Positions 1 to 11,895 of a stretch of DNA of 64,000 nucleotides are shown here, piece by piece. Under the pieces are notes generated by a model, which worked only from the letters and a program-made list of their open reading frames with translations, was not told where the DNA came from and did no database searches. The stretch is from Asterias amurensis (taxonomy: Eukaryota; Echinodermata; Asteroidea; Forcipulatida; Asteriidae). The position numbers were made by a program, and so were the translations under genes. Location of the stretch: the NCBI RefSeq assembly GCF_032118995.1, contig NC_092665.1, forward strand, positions 11,450,512 to 11,514,511. The letters are read 5' to 3'. Numbering within the stretch: the first letter of the stretch is position 1; each line of letters opens with the position of its first letter.

Positions 1-392
1 ACCTTGATTGAGCACATGTTGTTGTTTGTTTAAAACTGAGATCGTCAAAATATTTCTTGAAAGATTTTCAGAAGCAAATTGATTAGGTTGGTACACTATT
101 TCAACATCCCATAATAATGGTGGTCCACTGGCTAAATGCTAGTTTTAAAAAGCAGTCAAAAGAATTCACTATATAAGTGGTCTGGTTACCTAGTTCAGTG
201 CTGAAAAGCATCCCTATTTAACATTAAAAGATGGTTGAGTGAAAAAGCTGTGGGACTAGTGTAATTAAAAGCTAACTGGTCCTGCTGGCTACATGTAGTC
301 ACTGAAAACATTACGGACAAACCCAGTGTTTGGTAACTGGAGCATTCTTCAAACAGTACTCAAGAAACATCCTGACAACACTTTCTGGATTT

Positions 393-685
393 CAGGCCTA
401 ATAACTGCTCCTCTCTTGGCCATTGCCTTGGTGCCCCTTGAAAAGTTCAAGTGTAATTAAGTTTTCTGCACTTATAGAGGTGCCCTTAACTTAGGGCATG
501 TTCAGTCAAAAAGGCTGTACACACAGAAAAAAAAAACATTATTTTTACTGTCAAGCCTAAAATATCATCTTTGGGAGGGCAAGGCAATTTTCATTTTGCA
601 AAGGGCAGTTCTATCAGGACAATCTTAAGGTCAATGTGAAACTATTGAGGGGCACCAATGCCAAGACAAGGGCAACAGAGGCGAC
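393..685. repeat. Degenerate copy of the GGCAAC/GCCTTGG repeat (family F)
   Basis: Contains CAGGCCT at its left end, CCATTGCCTTGGTGCCCCTT, and at its right end GGGCAACAGAGGCGACCAGG. Better preserved members are at 41030-41195, 62390-62568 and 63165-63318. This copy carries extra internal sequence. Confidence 0.5.
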
Positions 686-1465
686 CAGGCCATGGACTCC
701 ATGTTTCTGATGCACTGTGTCTGATGGTAATATTTCTCTGAATGTAGCAAGACAACCTTTTAAGTACTGACATTGCATACTGGAAGACTTTCTTGTCGAT
801 CAACTCCAACGACAGTTCCCCTTTAATGGACGGAATGACTCAATTATAAGAAAAGCTTGGGGTCACCCGATATTCAGGAGTATGAATAGCCCGTCCCCAT
901 GGTGCGTACTGCGTATCTAACGGTAACACTCTCTGACTCACTGCATTGCCAATCAAGGATGAGTTCCCATGGAAACACGATATTATCATAATCTTTTGTA
1001 AAATAAACAGCGTACACATAATATGACAACATTGTATTTTAATGCTTTTTTCGCTTGTAATTTTAAACTAGGTTCCAAACTGGTCAAATCCTGCTCTAGT
1101 CAATTTTTCTTTGTTTATCAACCCCAAATCACATGTAAAAATTTACCTACACTGTACATAGTCAGTTTCCCTTTTGGCTTATTACTTGATATTTTTAAAT
1201 ACTATCCAGTAAATGATATCACACAGCTGTTGTTTTGCATCATTGCGTAAGACTGATTAAAAGTCATGTGTTTTACATGTAAATATTGAAACAAATTATA
1301 GTTATAAATCTTGAGCAATGATCTCTCTTAATGTATGAAGATTTTAAGTACTGACATTTCAAATAATAATTCTCATGATATTAATCAGGAAGTGGCTGGA
1401 ATAAGTATCGTCGAGTACATAGTACACAATGTAGTTACTGAATCATAATTGATATTAAGTGTAAA

Positions 1466-1708
1466 AAAACGGGAAAACCCACTCTTGTTTCCGCGCGTTT
1501 CGTCGTGTCATGACATGTGTTTAAAATAAATCTGTAATTCTCGTTAACGAGAATTTATATTGTTTTACCGTTTTCTCAAAAAGTAAAGCATTTCATGGAC
1601 TAATATTTCAAGAGAAGTCTTTCACCATTACCTTCTGTAAACCCTGTAAATTATTTGTAAATCTGTGAACTTGTTTTGTTTTTTCTGTACCGAAAGGGTC
1701 CAATGGCT
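1466..1708 (-). mobile_element. Truncated TTAA MITE, family B
   Basis: Right end reads CGAAAGGGTCCAATGGCTTT followed by TTAA-type flank, matching the complete copies at 35132-35494, 20092-20438 and 49037-49403 in reverse orientation. The other terminus is missing beyond about 1466. It contains the family's internal near-palindrome TAATTCTCGTTAACGAGAATT. Confidence 0.7.
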
Positions 1709-3736
1709 TTAAAAGGTATCGTGAATGGTACGTATCTGGAAATCGTTTATTGTTAACAAACACATTTTACCTTATTTTGTGTATCGTGAAGCGTGCATCT
1801 GTAAACATGTTTTTAACAGACAGATTCGCACAATGTAGGATGATACATTCTTTCAAGACGTGTTTCTAGTTTTTTTTGTCTTTCTATGCAATGATGAAAC
1901 GAGGCAAGGTATTTGCTAAGAGTTTGGCCTACTTGTAACATGTTCACTACACGAAGAGTACCTCCGGCATGTTTGTTCTACATGCACTAGTGTGAAATGA
2001 AACAGGGAAATATCCAGCCGGCTGCGAAGTATTTGAACATGTTCCTCTAAAAAGCTCTCTATTTCTCGTCAGTGTGTCGCAATTACTGGCCTGGCTACGT
2101 CCACCTGTCAGCGTCTCAAGATTGCAATCACCAGCTAGAGAAGCTAAGGAGCAGCTGAGAGCATCTCCAACCATCGCATCATCGCATTGTGGCCCCATCT
2201 TCATTGTATCCCTGGGTGACAGCCCTAATTAAATCTCCAATCTCCCATTAGAGTTCATCAAAACTACACCTTCAGTCTCGGGCTGAAAGCTCAGTCACAA
2301 ATTATATGATCCCTTCCGCAGACTGACTCCTACTTCCAGGCCTGATACTTTGTTCTTGTAAGGATAGAATAGTTTTCTAGAATAGTAGAAAGAGCGACTC
2401 GTGACTGAAATAAAAGCTTGTACTGGAACACCTCAACCCAAACTAAGGGCACTGAGACAATGATTTGAAGAAAGCAAAAATTGACTTTTCAGAAATAACT
2501 ATAAGTTACCAAGACACAACTCCTTTCTTAAACACTGTGTCTGGTAATGGTATACATGTAGCACTACATGTAGCACAATAAGGACAGCTACATGTAAATG
2601 AGTTCACACTAGTGTTAATTGTGAAAATTGGAAGCAATTTAAACAACTCAACATAATATCCATCCCAAGACTGGTTTACAGATAGTAATTCTCCTGTGTA
2701 GATCAACAATGTCCACTGTTGACTCCAATTCATCTAATCCCATAGCCTAAATTTCATTATCAATCGAACAAACAAGCCAGCTCACATTCACAATCCCTAA
2801 GTGGAGCCCAGGTGTGCCAACAAGAATCCAAACCTGCTTGAAACCACCTGTAATCGACCCCTCATCTATTGTTCAAAGACAAAAAGGATGGGTCTCTTTT
2901 TTGTCTCCTGTGATGTGGGTACAGACCACCCTGGTCTTCGATCCATGAAGATCCATATGAGAAGGCAAGGAGATTGTGTCCTTTTCATCATAGGCTCACG
3001 GGAGCCGGATGTTTAACCCCGATGAATGAATAGAGGGTGAGTCACACGAATCGATTGCCCAACATTCATAAGTCATTCATTCTCTCATGCAATGAATTAA
3101 ATGCAGTGACGAGCCCTGACTGGTGTGATCTCCCTTGTGTTGTACATGAAGATGAAACAGCCATGCCTCATTGGCTGAGATTAGGGCTTTAAATTCAAGA
3201 AAATAGCTTCTTTTTTTTATTACCAATATATACGTGTACCTGCTTATTTGTGTTGTGTTGTGTTGTCATTTAGTCTTCAACAAAGACTCTGCAAGGGTCG
3301 AAATGTCAGGCCACTAACTAAATGTTGCCTTTTGTTTGGTGAAGCAGTTTGCAACATCCACTACTTCTTTTTTTAAACATGTTACTGCAGAACATTTTAC
3401 AAGCCAAGACCCGAATTGAGAGAGAAAATTCACAAAACCACATGGCTTAAAAATCAGGAGGTGTTATCTTGACCAGAATTGCAAAAAAAAATCCATATGA
3501 ACAAAAAATTAGGTATCTACATTTGAATATTTTTGCACGACTCCGCTTGCACTTTGCCACACGTATCGACCCATTACACTACATTAGAAATTGTAGCCTG
3601 TGCGTGGGAAGGACCCTGACATAGAACAATGATTTTGATTAGCTGTAAGCATCTATTTACAATTCATTTATTCCTGCATCTATTATTCCATTGATATTTG
3701 AAGAATTATAAAGTACATGAATAGGCCTGTATGATT

Positions 3737-3872
3737 CGTTTTTGAAAGAGCAAGGGCACAAAGGCACCCTCGATGCGGAAATTGTAAATTTCTACTGGAA
3801 CATTTCAAGGGCACACAAGCAAGGACCACCTCGGGGGCATGGAGGCAATAGCCTCATTGCCTCCAGAGAGTA
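3737..3872. repeat. Family F repeat copy
   Basis: Shows the family core: AGGGCACAAAGGCACC, then a stretch with ATTTCTACTGGAACATTTCA and GGGGGCATGGAGGCAAT. Orientation is opposite to the copy at 62390-62568. Confidence 0.5.
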
Positions 3873-3909
3873 TCCATCAGAGAGTATCCTGCATGTAGTA
3901 CATTGTAAT

Positions 3910-4288
3910 TAAGCTTGGGCGATATCGATTTATTTTATTCACGATATATCGCCGACAATATATCGCGATATTCGATATAATCGCGATTAATCAAATTTGA
4001 CATCATCAGTCTTAAAACTCCAAGTGAAAGTTGTAGAAGAGACAGTCCTAGCAAAAGAGAGGTGTTCTAATGACCTATTCTTCTGGTTTTACTCCAAACC
4101 TATGGGGTGCAAGATGTCTCAGCTAGTAAGTACATCGCGATATTTAATTGATATATCGATATATCGCGATTATCGCGTTATATCGCGATATATCGATATT
4201 TCGATTAAAACCAAATCCATCCGATATCGAAATCGTGTCCAAATTAATATCGTGATATTCGATAATATCGTGATATCGCCCAAGCTTA
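3910..4288. mobile_element. Non-autonomous hAT-like element with 8-bp TSD
   Basis: Terminal inverted repeats TAAGCTTGGGCGATATC and GATATCGCCCAAGCTTA bound 379 bp. The element is flanked on both sides by ATTGTAAT (3902-3909 and 4289-4296), an 8-bp target-site duplication as made by hAT transposases. The interior is dominated by ATCG/ATATCGCGAT near-palindromes. No transposase is present. Confidence 0.85.
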
Positions 4289-4684
4289 ATTGTAATTCTG
4301 AAACTCTAAGAGATTAACACTAGATTTAGAAGTTTTAGCATGATTAATCAAAAATTAAGTTTGATGTATTTTAAAACATTCTCCGCTCAAAATGTCATTG
4401 TGACAGATTGTAACTTAAGTACTGTATGAGACTTGCATAGTTTTTTTTTTTTTAAACAACAAGGAAGAAATTACTTCACTCTTCCCAATTTAGTTCAGAA
4501 TGTGAAACTGAGATTGACGCATTTCCCATGACGTTCCGACAAAAGCGGGGAATGCCCAAAGAATCAACTATGATACTTCCCGTCTTAACAAAATCCAAGT
4601 GTGAACAAGAGACACAAAAATAGAAGATTGATGGGCTCAGTTTGTAGTGTAGCATTCACAGTATTTGAATTACAGAATCATTAA

Positions 4685-5057
4685 AGGCAGTGGACACTAT
4701 TGGTAATTACTCTAACAAATTATTAGCATAAAACCTTACTTGGTTACGAGTTATGGGGAGAGGTCAGTAGTATAAAACATTGTGAGAAACGGCTCCCTTT
4801 GAAGTGGAGTAGTTTTCGAGAAAGAAGTAATTTTCCACGAATTTGATTTCGAGACCTCAGGTTTAGAATTTGAGGTCTCGAAATCAAGCATCTGAAAGCA
4901 CACAACTTCGTGTGACAAGGGTGTTTTTTCTTTCATTATTATCTCGCAACTTTGATGACCGATTGAGCTCAAATTTTCATAGGTTTGTTATTGTATGTTA
5001 AGATACACCAAGTGAGAAGACCGATCTTTGACAACTACCAATCGTGTCCAGTGTCTT
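4685..5057 (+). mobile_element. TTAA MITE, family A
   Basis: Starts AGGCAGTGGACACTATTGGT directly after TTAA and ends with the inverted complement directly before TTAA. TTAA target sites are typical of piggyBac-type transposition; no coding sequence is inside. An internal hairpin is formed by TTTCGAGACCTCA and TGAGGTCTCGAAA. Other copies lie at 5612-5937, 30354-30723, 34070-34325, 47297-47672, 53975-54355 and 60709-61036. Confidence 0.85.
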
Positions 5058-5117
5058 TTAAAAGGATTAATTCCATGAGAACACATTCAAGTCAACTGTA
5101 CCAATAGCAGCACGTCG

Positions 5118-5306
5118 CCGGACCCAATTTCGTCTGCTTAATTTTAAAACAATTTCTGCTTAGCAAAAGTAAGCTGAATTCCAGTCACAGATTGATGTGA
5201 CATGGTGATTTGGCTGATAACTTGATTCTAGTAAAGCTTAATTTGGTTGATGTGCTATAGCTACTTTTTGTGCTTTTTAAGTACATTACTCTCTGAATTA
5301 GGCCCT
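5118..5306. repeat. GGCCCAATTTC MITE (family G), diverged copy
   Basis: Begins GGACCCAATTTCGTCTGCTTA and ends CTGAATTAGGCCC, a degraded version of the inverted-repeat element at 22858-23050 and 52858-53090. The interior shares the GGTGATTTGGCTGATAAC motif with the copy near 10982-11168. Confidence 0.6.
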
Positions 5307-5611
5307 AATACTTGAATCTTGAATGATTCTCTGCATCATTTAGAGGCCACCTTATCCATTTTTTCAAACCAACACTACAAAGTGATTTGTAATTACAACA
5401 CATTTTGAAAGTTCCTTATATATGTAAATAATATCTATCAAGTCAGAGAAATGTTACACATTTTATTGTAAACTACAGACTACAATCCTACATGTTGGAG
5501 TACAATGTACAGGGAAATAATTATTTGTTGCTCCTTCAAGAACCAAGTTAACATTGTACTTTGTTGTACATTTAAAAGTTGTCTCATTGTGGAAGGCTGT
5601 ACAGCACTTAA

Positions 5612-5937
5612 AGCCAGTGGACACTATTGGTAATTACTCAAAATAATTATTAGCATAAAACCTTACTTGGTAACAAGTAATGGGGAGTTGTTGATGGAAG
5701 AAGTAATTTTCCACGAATTTGATTTTGAGACCTCAGAATTAGATTTTGAGGTCTCGTAATCAAGCATCTGAAAGCACACAACTTTGTGTGACAAGGGTGT
5801 TTTTTCTTTCATTATCTTGCAACTTCGACGACCAATTGAGCTGAAATTTTCACAGGTTTGTTATTTTATGCATATATGTTGAGATACAGCAAGTGAGAAG
5901 ATTGGTCTTTGAGAAATACCAATAGTGTCCACTGCCT
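5612..5937 (+). mobile_element. TTAA MITE, family A, internally deleted
   Basis: Flanked by TTAA (5608-5611 and 5938-5941) with the AG(G/C)CAGTGGACACTATTGG termini. It lacks part of the segment between the ATGGGGAG and GAAGTAATTTTCC motifs seen in full copies. Confidence 0.85.
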
Positions 5938-6231
5938 TTAACAATATTGTTGTACAACCTTGCTTCCATTTGACATTTACTCAGCCCCTCTTGACTCTAA
6001 AAACCGAATAGAAATTGCATTTGATGAATAAAAGATTTAAAAACACAGTAGCAATGCACTTAAAATACCGGCACTATAATTTCCTGGCAACAGATACAGA
6101 ATAGATAGAGCAGAGAGATCATCAGCCCATCGCAGTAACTTATCAGCCGTTCACTCATCACATCAATAATTTAAAGGTTTGGAACCTAGATCCCTTCGCA
6201 TGTAGAAAATTATAATAAGCAAAAGAAATCG

Positions 6232-6460
6232 TTGCGAGGGAATATACTTCTAACCCTATTGACCCCTTGCACGCGCGTCACACGCGGCGACTGGTGCCAC
6301 GCTCACCATGTTGGTGGGCAAGTTAGGTTTACGTGTATTAATGCTGCGTCGCCTAAAATGCGCACTTCACTGCATAACGCACAGCATACTCTATGCATAG
6401 AGTTATATCTGAAAACGCACAGTGAAATTTCCCACCAGTATGGCGCATTCAAGATTTTTC
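6232..6460. repeat. Partial copy of repeat family H
   Basis: Shares GCCACGCTCACCATGTTGGT, TTAGGTTTACGTGTA and AATGCGCACTTCACT with the complete inverted-repeat element at 17057-17279. The clear terminal repeats are absent here, so this is a fragment. Confidence 0.6.
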
Positions 6461-7240
6461 TGATGATGACGTCAGGTGAAATGGGGCAATTGCCAACTAT
6501 TTCTTTTTTAATGCTAGTCACTTGAATGAGGTGTGTTTTCTGTGAATGCATCATTACAAAAAGAATAAAAGTAGACATTGCAGTTTGAAACCAGACCTTC
6601 AGACATAGTGTCAGCTCGCTTTAATAAAGGTATAAATGTACTCAGTATAATACAGGCTGCTTTTCTGTGAAATATTTCTCTCTGAAATGAAGTCATATTT
6701 GTGAAAACTGTACCTGAAAAACTAAAATAAACGCAATGATTTCTGTTGTATTGTACATGTACATGTATGTACAACCCAAATTGAAGACAATGTGCTTTTA
6801 CTGAAAATTGTGGTAATATTTCACAATTTTCACCTGACCCACACAGCAGAGTAAGACCATGGTAAGACCATGTCCAGGTGTTTATTATTTCATATTATAA
6901 ATGATCACATAAACACACTGTCCATGATTATTCTGTCAGCTCTACCAATCCAGTATAATACCTTTAATTTGTCTCTGCTTTGCAATTTCTGTGCTCAGTA
7001 AACTGTACCTACATGTATAATGGACGTACATATTGTACATGTTCGACATAAACATATAAGAAGTGTTTGATCTGCCGCCTGAGTTAATTTTTAAGAAGAT
7101 AAAGAAGCACTTAGGTAATTACTAATAGTTGACATTATCTGAGGGTAGGGCTTGATATGATAATGCATTGAGAAGCAGCTGGCAGTGTAGTCTTCAAACA
7201 CTGATCACTGAATAGCACATAAATTTACATGTATATTTAA

Positions 7241-7621
7241 AGGAACACGTTGCCTTGGATCGGTCGAGTTGGTCTTTGAAAAACGTTTGTAACCGTTTTT
7301 TATTAAATGCATTGAGTAAAAAGATGTTGTAAAAGTAGAATACAATGATCCACACAAACATGCCTCGAAATTGCACGGTTTTCCTTTTACTTCGTCGACT
7401 AACACCGTCGGCCATTTATGGGAGTCAAATTTTTGACTCCCATAAATGGCCGACCGTGTTAGTTTTTACAGTAAAAGGAAAACCACGCAATTTCGAGGCA
7501 AACTTGTGTGGATCATTATATTTTACTTTTAAAACATCTTTCAAACCAATTGCATTTTATAAAAAAGGGTTACAAACGCTGTTTATAGACCAACTCTACC
7601 GATTCAAGGCAACGTGTTCCT
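7241..7621. mobile_element. Near-perfect 381-bp palindromic TTAA MITE (family D)
   Basis: The whole element is an inverted repeat centred near 7431 on GGGAGTCAAATTTTTGACTCCC. Ends are AGGAACACGTTGCCTTG and CAAGGCAACGTGTTCCT, bounded by TTAA at 7237-7240 and 7622-7625. Arms are about 190 bp with scattered mismatches. Open reading frames across it are by-products of the palindrome. Confidence 0.85.
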
Positions 7622-10600
7622 TTAAATTGAGAGTAGAGACAAACAATCTTGTCAGGCTTGGATTACAACACAGGTCACTGCATCAATCATTGCTCTGGGT
7701 TTGGGGTCTTGGTTCCTCTGAACATAAACACATGATACATGTACACCTAGTAGTGAACTACATATAACATTATTAGTACAATTTTGGGCAAGGCAATCTA
7801 GTACGCAAATTTCTAAAACAGTTTAGGCTAAGGCGTCGTTCAAATGTCCCAGTTCTCGTAATCTACTCCGGACTCTTCATGATTTCCTCAAGGATCCTAT
7901 CTCATTATACAGTTTCCATCTTCCTGCATGACTCAGAAATTAATGCAAAATTATAATTCATTTGACAATAATAAAGGGAAAATAAATTAATTCCCATCCT
8001 GTAGTTGTTGATAATCACTATATATGTACATCCAACCCGTAAGGATTTTATTCAATTTTATGAAATTTATTGTGATTTGTCAAATTTTACGAGATTTCAT
8101 AAAATTCTTTGATATTACTTCAAATGGTATGGTTATCTTTGAGTAAAAACAGCCAAAAAAAACCACTTTATGTTTTTGTTACGAATTTATATTGATTTGT
8201 TTTCTAATTTAAATTCTATGTTTAGATTACTTGATGTAAAAAACTACGAGACTGCTTACATAGACACATGTACAGTGTAATTAACTAGAGTGCCCATAGC
8301 GCGCAAATTTAGTTCCGGTACAAATATATACAATTTTATAATGAAACAGGAAATGATGCGTGATGGACAAAGCACACAATTTGAAAGTATCAGTTAAAAT
8401 TTATGGATACAATTTTTGTGACAGTTCCTATACAGTGCAATTCAAGAGCTGTTACGCTTAACAGTTTTTATATGAATGCTGCTCAAACAAACTTTTAAAA
8501 GTACTCAGTCTGAGAGAGACAAGCCTTTTTGCAATTGTTGATTTCTACCCATGTGCAACATGTTTAATAGCGTGGACAATGAGAGAAATGAATGGGTCTA
8601 ACGGATTGTAAAGACGTAAATCCTGCTGTGACTGTGATTGAAGGAACGTGTCTTGGTATGACAGTCCACTGCTCGTGGGAACTGAAACTTGTGTGATTAT
8701 TGTTAGGCAGTGGTTAATATCGAAACATGGACGCTCTGATTCAAATGACACTTTCTGTACTACATGTAGGCCATTAGGCCTGGGCGACTAGTAAAATTCC
8801 CTTTTTTCTACACGACTGTGACACTAGTAAACTTCAACACTACATGTACATTACAGTAGGCTGAAATGTGAAAGTACAATGTATGTCACTTGTCAGCTAT
8901 GGCTTTGTGGCTCTTTTGTAAACAAGTGATGTCACAGGTTACAATGTGGCCCTCCTACAATCCTTGCCTTTTTTAAACAAGTTGATACACCATATGAAAC
9001 CAATGGTTTCCATTTAAGTAAATGGTTTTGAATGGTATGCTAACTGTGCACACAATTGGTTCCCCAAATGGTGTTGAATTGCGCCATGGTGCCACAAAGC
9101 GATATTCATTTTTTTTGTTTACAAACAATTCAATTGCATTGTATTCATGCAGATGAGATCATTTGCATTCAATACAAAAATACTATTGTGCACTTAGACC
9201 AACTCTACAACATCGAACTCTGTACTCTGAACATGACTTTGAAAAGTACATGTCCTACTTGTTCACGGTCGCCATCTATTGTGTTCATATGTGACAACGA
9301 ATGCTGCAATACACTATTCAGCGTGTGTGCAAATCTTGCTTTTCATACTGACAAGGTTTTTAAACACAACAATAAAATACACCTGTGTGTTTGGCAGCCT
9401 TGGATGGGGTTGTTAGAATAAACAGCTCATCCAAGGCTGGATTGCGTATGCATTGGCAAATCGTTTTCAGTCTGGAGGCTGAAGCTGTATTTTGTTCATC
9501 CTTAAACCATGAAGAATCTGCAGCAGTAAAGGAGGCAGGGGCTAACCACCCTCAGAAAATTTTGTCCAGGAACCCTTCTCAGGTTACCGATTTGAAGCAT
9601 AAAACCCAAACTGTTGGCATCTAAAAACCGAGGCTACGTAGGCAAGGGAGCCACGAAACATGGGTGGTTATATCATGGAGGTAGAATTAGATAATTCATC
9701 AAACCTGTTATGATCAAACTACAGAAGAAGCAGGGAAATGCAAGGCTCAAAATAACCCATGGCATCCAAAGCAAATTGCGTAGTGCCCTGTACTTTAGCT
9801 ATGAGGTGCCCTCTGCAGGATTCAAAAACAAACTTACATTTTCCCAAAACAGTGTACTTTTTTAAAGGTTAAGTACCAGCAAGTTTTTTTTCGGAAAGAT
9901 ACATTTTTATTTGGTTGAGTTAGTTTTAAGTTGCATCAGTTTAATGCGTGACAATATGCATGCTAATGATAAGCGCATAGATCCCTATACTAAACATGTA
10001 AAACTACATTACTGATGCTGCTACATCACAAAATCACTTTTGTTTATTGATAAACAAAGCTTTTTAAAAATGTAAGTCTGAATTGATATTTCCACAAAAC
10101 AAAATTCCAACATTTTAAAAAATGGCTAGCTACATGTACATGTACAGGATCTCTTTTAATCTAAACTTCAATTGGACGTCTTCATTCCCATTATGCGTGA
10201 AAGCAAAAAGGACTTTCTTACCCTAAATATATACTTTATGTATCCATGTTCTTTTACATCACATGTAAACTCATTACAATATATGCCCAACCAGTAAAGG
10301 GGTACCTTCTGTTGCCACTGTCACATTATCAGATAGCCCCCTTCTCATATTGATCTGTTTGTATAAGTTGACCTACTTCTTATACTAGGTTTAGCCTTTC
10401 AGCTGAGCCATTTTGTCCCGTGGTGCCTGATCAGCTTCCATCAAGATATGCCCACTGTTTCTGGTCGTATCATCACTGCTGCTATTAGGCCCGTCTCCAT
10501 TAGGGTGCATGTTTTATGTACGTGTACGTAAGGTATACAAACTGTACACCGCACTCCATCAAGTGACTTCGAGATGGTTTTTAAGGGAAATTTTGACTTC

Positions 10601-10981
10601 AAGATGTCAACTTTACAATAATTGCTTTGGTGATCAGAGTTGCCTGAGTAAACAACAAATCAATCAATTTAACATAATTTGAACTTGCATTTTTCAAGGG
10701 TCCATATGAAATCTTCTGATGTAGCACTTTGATAATCAATGTCAGTATTTATTTATAGTAAGCACTTTAAATCATGACTTACTGCATGCTTGCCTCTACC
10801 TACATACGTTCGTATGTACATGAAGTCACAGACTTTTACACTAATTAGTTTATACTGAGACCAACAGAATCAAACAAACATTCAGTTGTTGCTTATTGAT
10901 TGATGTTGGGTTGGTAAGAATTTTTGTAAGTTTTTGACTCGTAAAATTATGGATTTCTGAAGGGGCAAGGCTTTATCCATC

Positions 10982-11168
10982 ATGGCCCAATTTCCTAGAG
11001 CTGCTCAGATGTATTTGTAGCAAAAATTTCTTAGCAAAAAAAAAGGGCAGGAAATCATTCCGAGATGATGTAACATGGTATTTTGGCTGGTAACTTTATT
11101 CTGGTAAGCATAATTTTGTTGTACTTTGATACTTTTTGAGCTCATCAGCAACTCTGAAATTGGACCCA
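10982..11168. repeat. GGCCCAATTTC MITE (family G), diverged copy
   Basis: Ends GGCCCAATTTCCTAGAGCTG and CTGAAATTGGACCC are the family inverted termini; the interior TTTGGCTGGTAACTTTATTC matches the copy at 5118-5306. Confidence 0.6.
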
Positions 11169-11765
11169 GGAAACAGGCACGTATCTGTGAACTATCCTGC
11201 CTTTGCTTTGTTTTTAAATTTCCAGTACAGTAATAATTTAGCACAATTAACATCCTCTGTAGTTTGCATTAACACACATCCTTTGACTAAAAACATTTTT
11301 AAGGCGTCACCGATCGCCATCCGTATCTCATAGCCGTAAGTAATGCCCGATGAGGCACTCATGACCACCAACACCAAGCCTCATGTAAAAAACATTTGGC
11401 TCCTAATTTCAGAATAATTACTTTTCACACAAGGTGAATTCCAATTATATGTTAATCCAAGCAAAAGGATCCGACTGCTGATTGGTAATCCAATCTTCAT
11501 AACATGGATGTTTGTGAGAATACAGACCCTTGCACTTCTCGTCATAACATCCATCTTAAAGTAAACATGTATGGCCTACTGTACTCCACATAATACCATT
11601 TCCATAACAATAACATGTAATTAAATGTTGCAATAAAGTTCCATAAAAAGTTTTTTTGACTAGCCTCCATACTGTCTGGCCAGTCAATAGACCCCAGGCC
11701 TGATTGTAAGGACACTTTGACGAATTTACAATAAGACTCTGTCTATTTGTACAGTATCAATGATT

Positions 11766-11895
11766 GCCAGCCCTGAAATCTTTGTTTTGAACGGGCAAGG
11801 CGTTTCCTCCTTGGTAAAGGGCACCTCTGAGAAAATTGAAAACTTTGATTGGTACATTTCAAAGGGGGGCACCAAGGAAATTACTAGGGGCAACA
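11766..11895. repeat. Family F repeat copy
   Basis: Contains GGGCAAGGCGTTTCCTCC, TTGGTAAAGGGCACC and GGGGGCACCAAGGAAATT, the shared core of family F. Confidence 0.5.

Larger units (their letters stand above)
1..3901. other. No gene recognised; AT-rich with old repeats
   Basis: I see no exon with a recognisable protein match on either strand. It holds the repeat copies listed separately (393-685, 1466-1708, 3737-3872) and scattered ACATGTAG-type short motifs. A cysteine-containing minus-strand open stretch at 1947-2204 has no convincing splice sites and no family I recognise. Confidence 0.5.

Noticed and set aside
1947..2204. Cysteine-containing minus-strand open frame
   Set aside because: No domain pattern, no splice context, and the start is not supported.
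7345..7767. 140-residue open frame on the plus strand
   Set aside because: Palindromic MITE D read through its centre; both arms give the same RNCTVFLLL-like peptides.
8545..8751. 68-residue minus-strand open frame
   Set aside because: Composition is protein-like but the acceptor is poor and no family is recognised.
10396..10510. Minus-strand C-terminal-looking stretch ending DKMAQLKG and stop
   Set aside because: No acceptor upstream, an in-frame stop just before, and another frame is equally open. Could not be linked to the signal-peptide exon.
11192..11377. Minus-strand segment reading SSGITYGYEIRMAIGDAL, reminiscent of sugar-transporter TM1
   Set aside because: Only a short GITYGYE resemblance; no further transporter segments nearby and weak splice sites. 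The complementary strand has an equally good donor (GCC|GTAAGTAATG).
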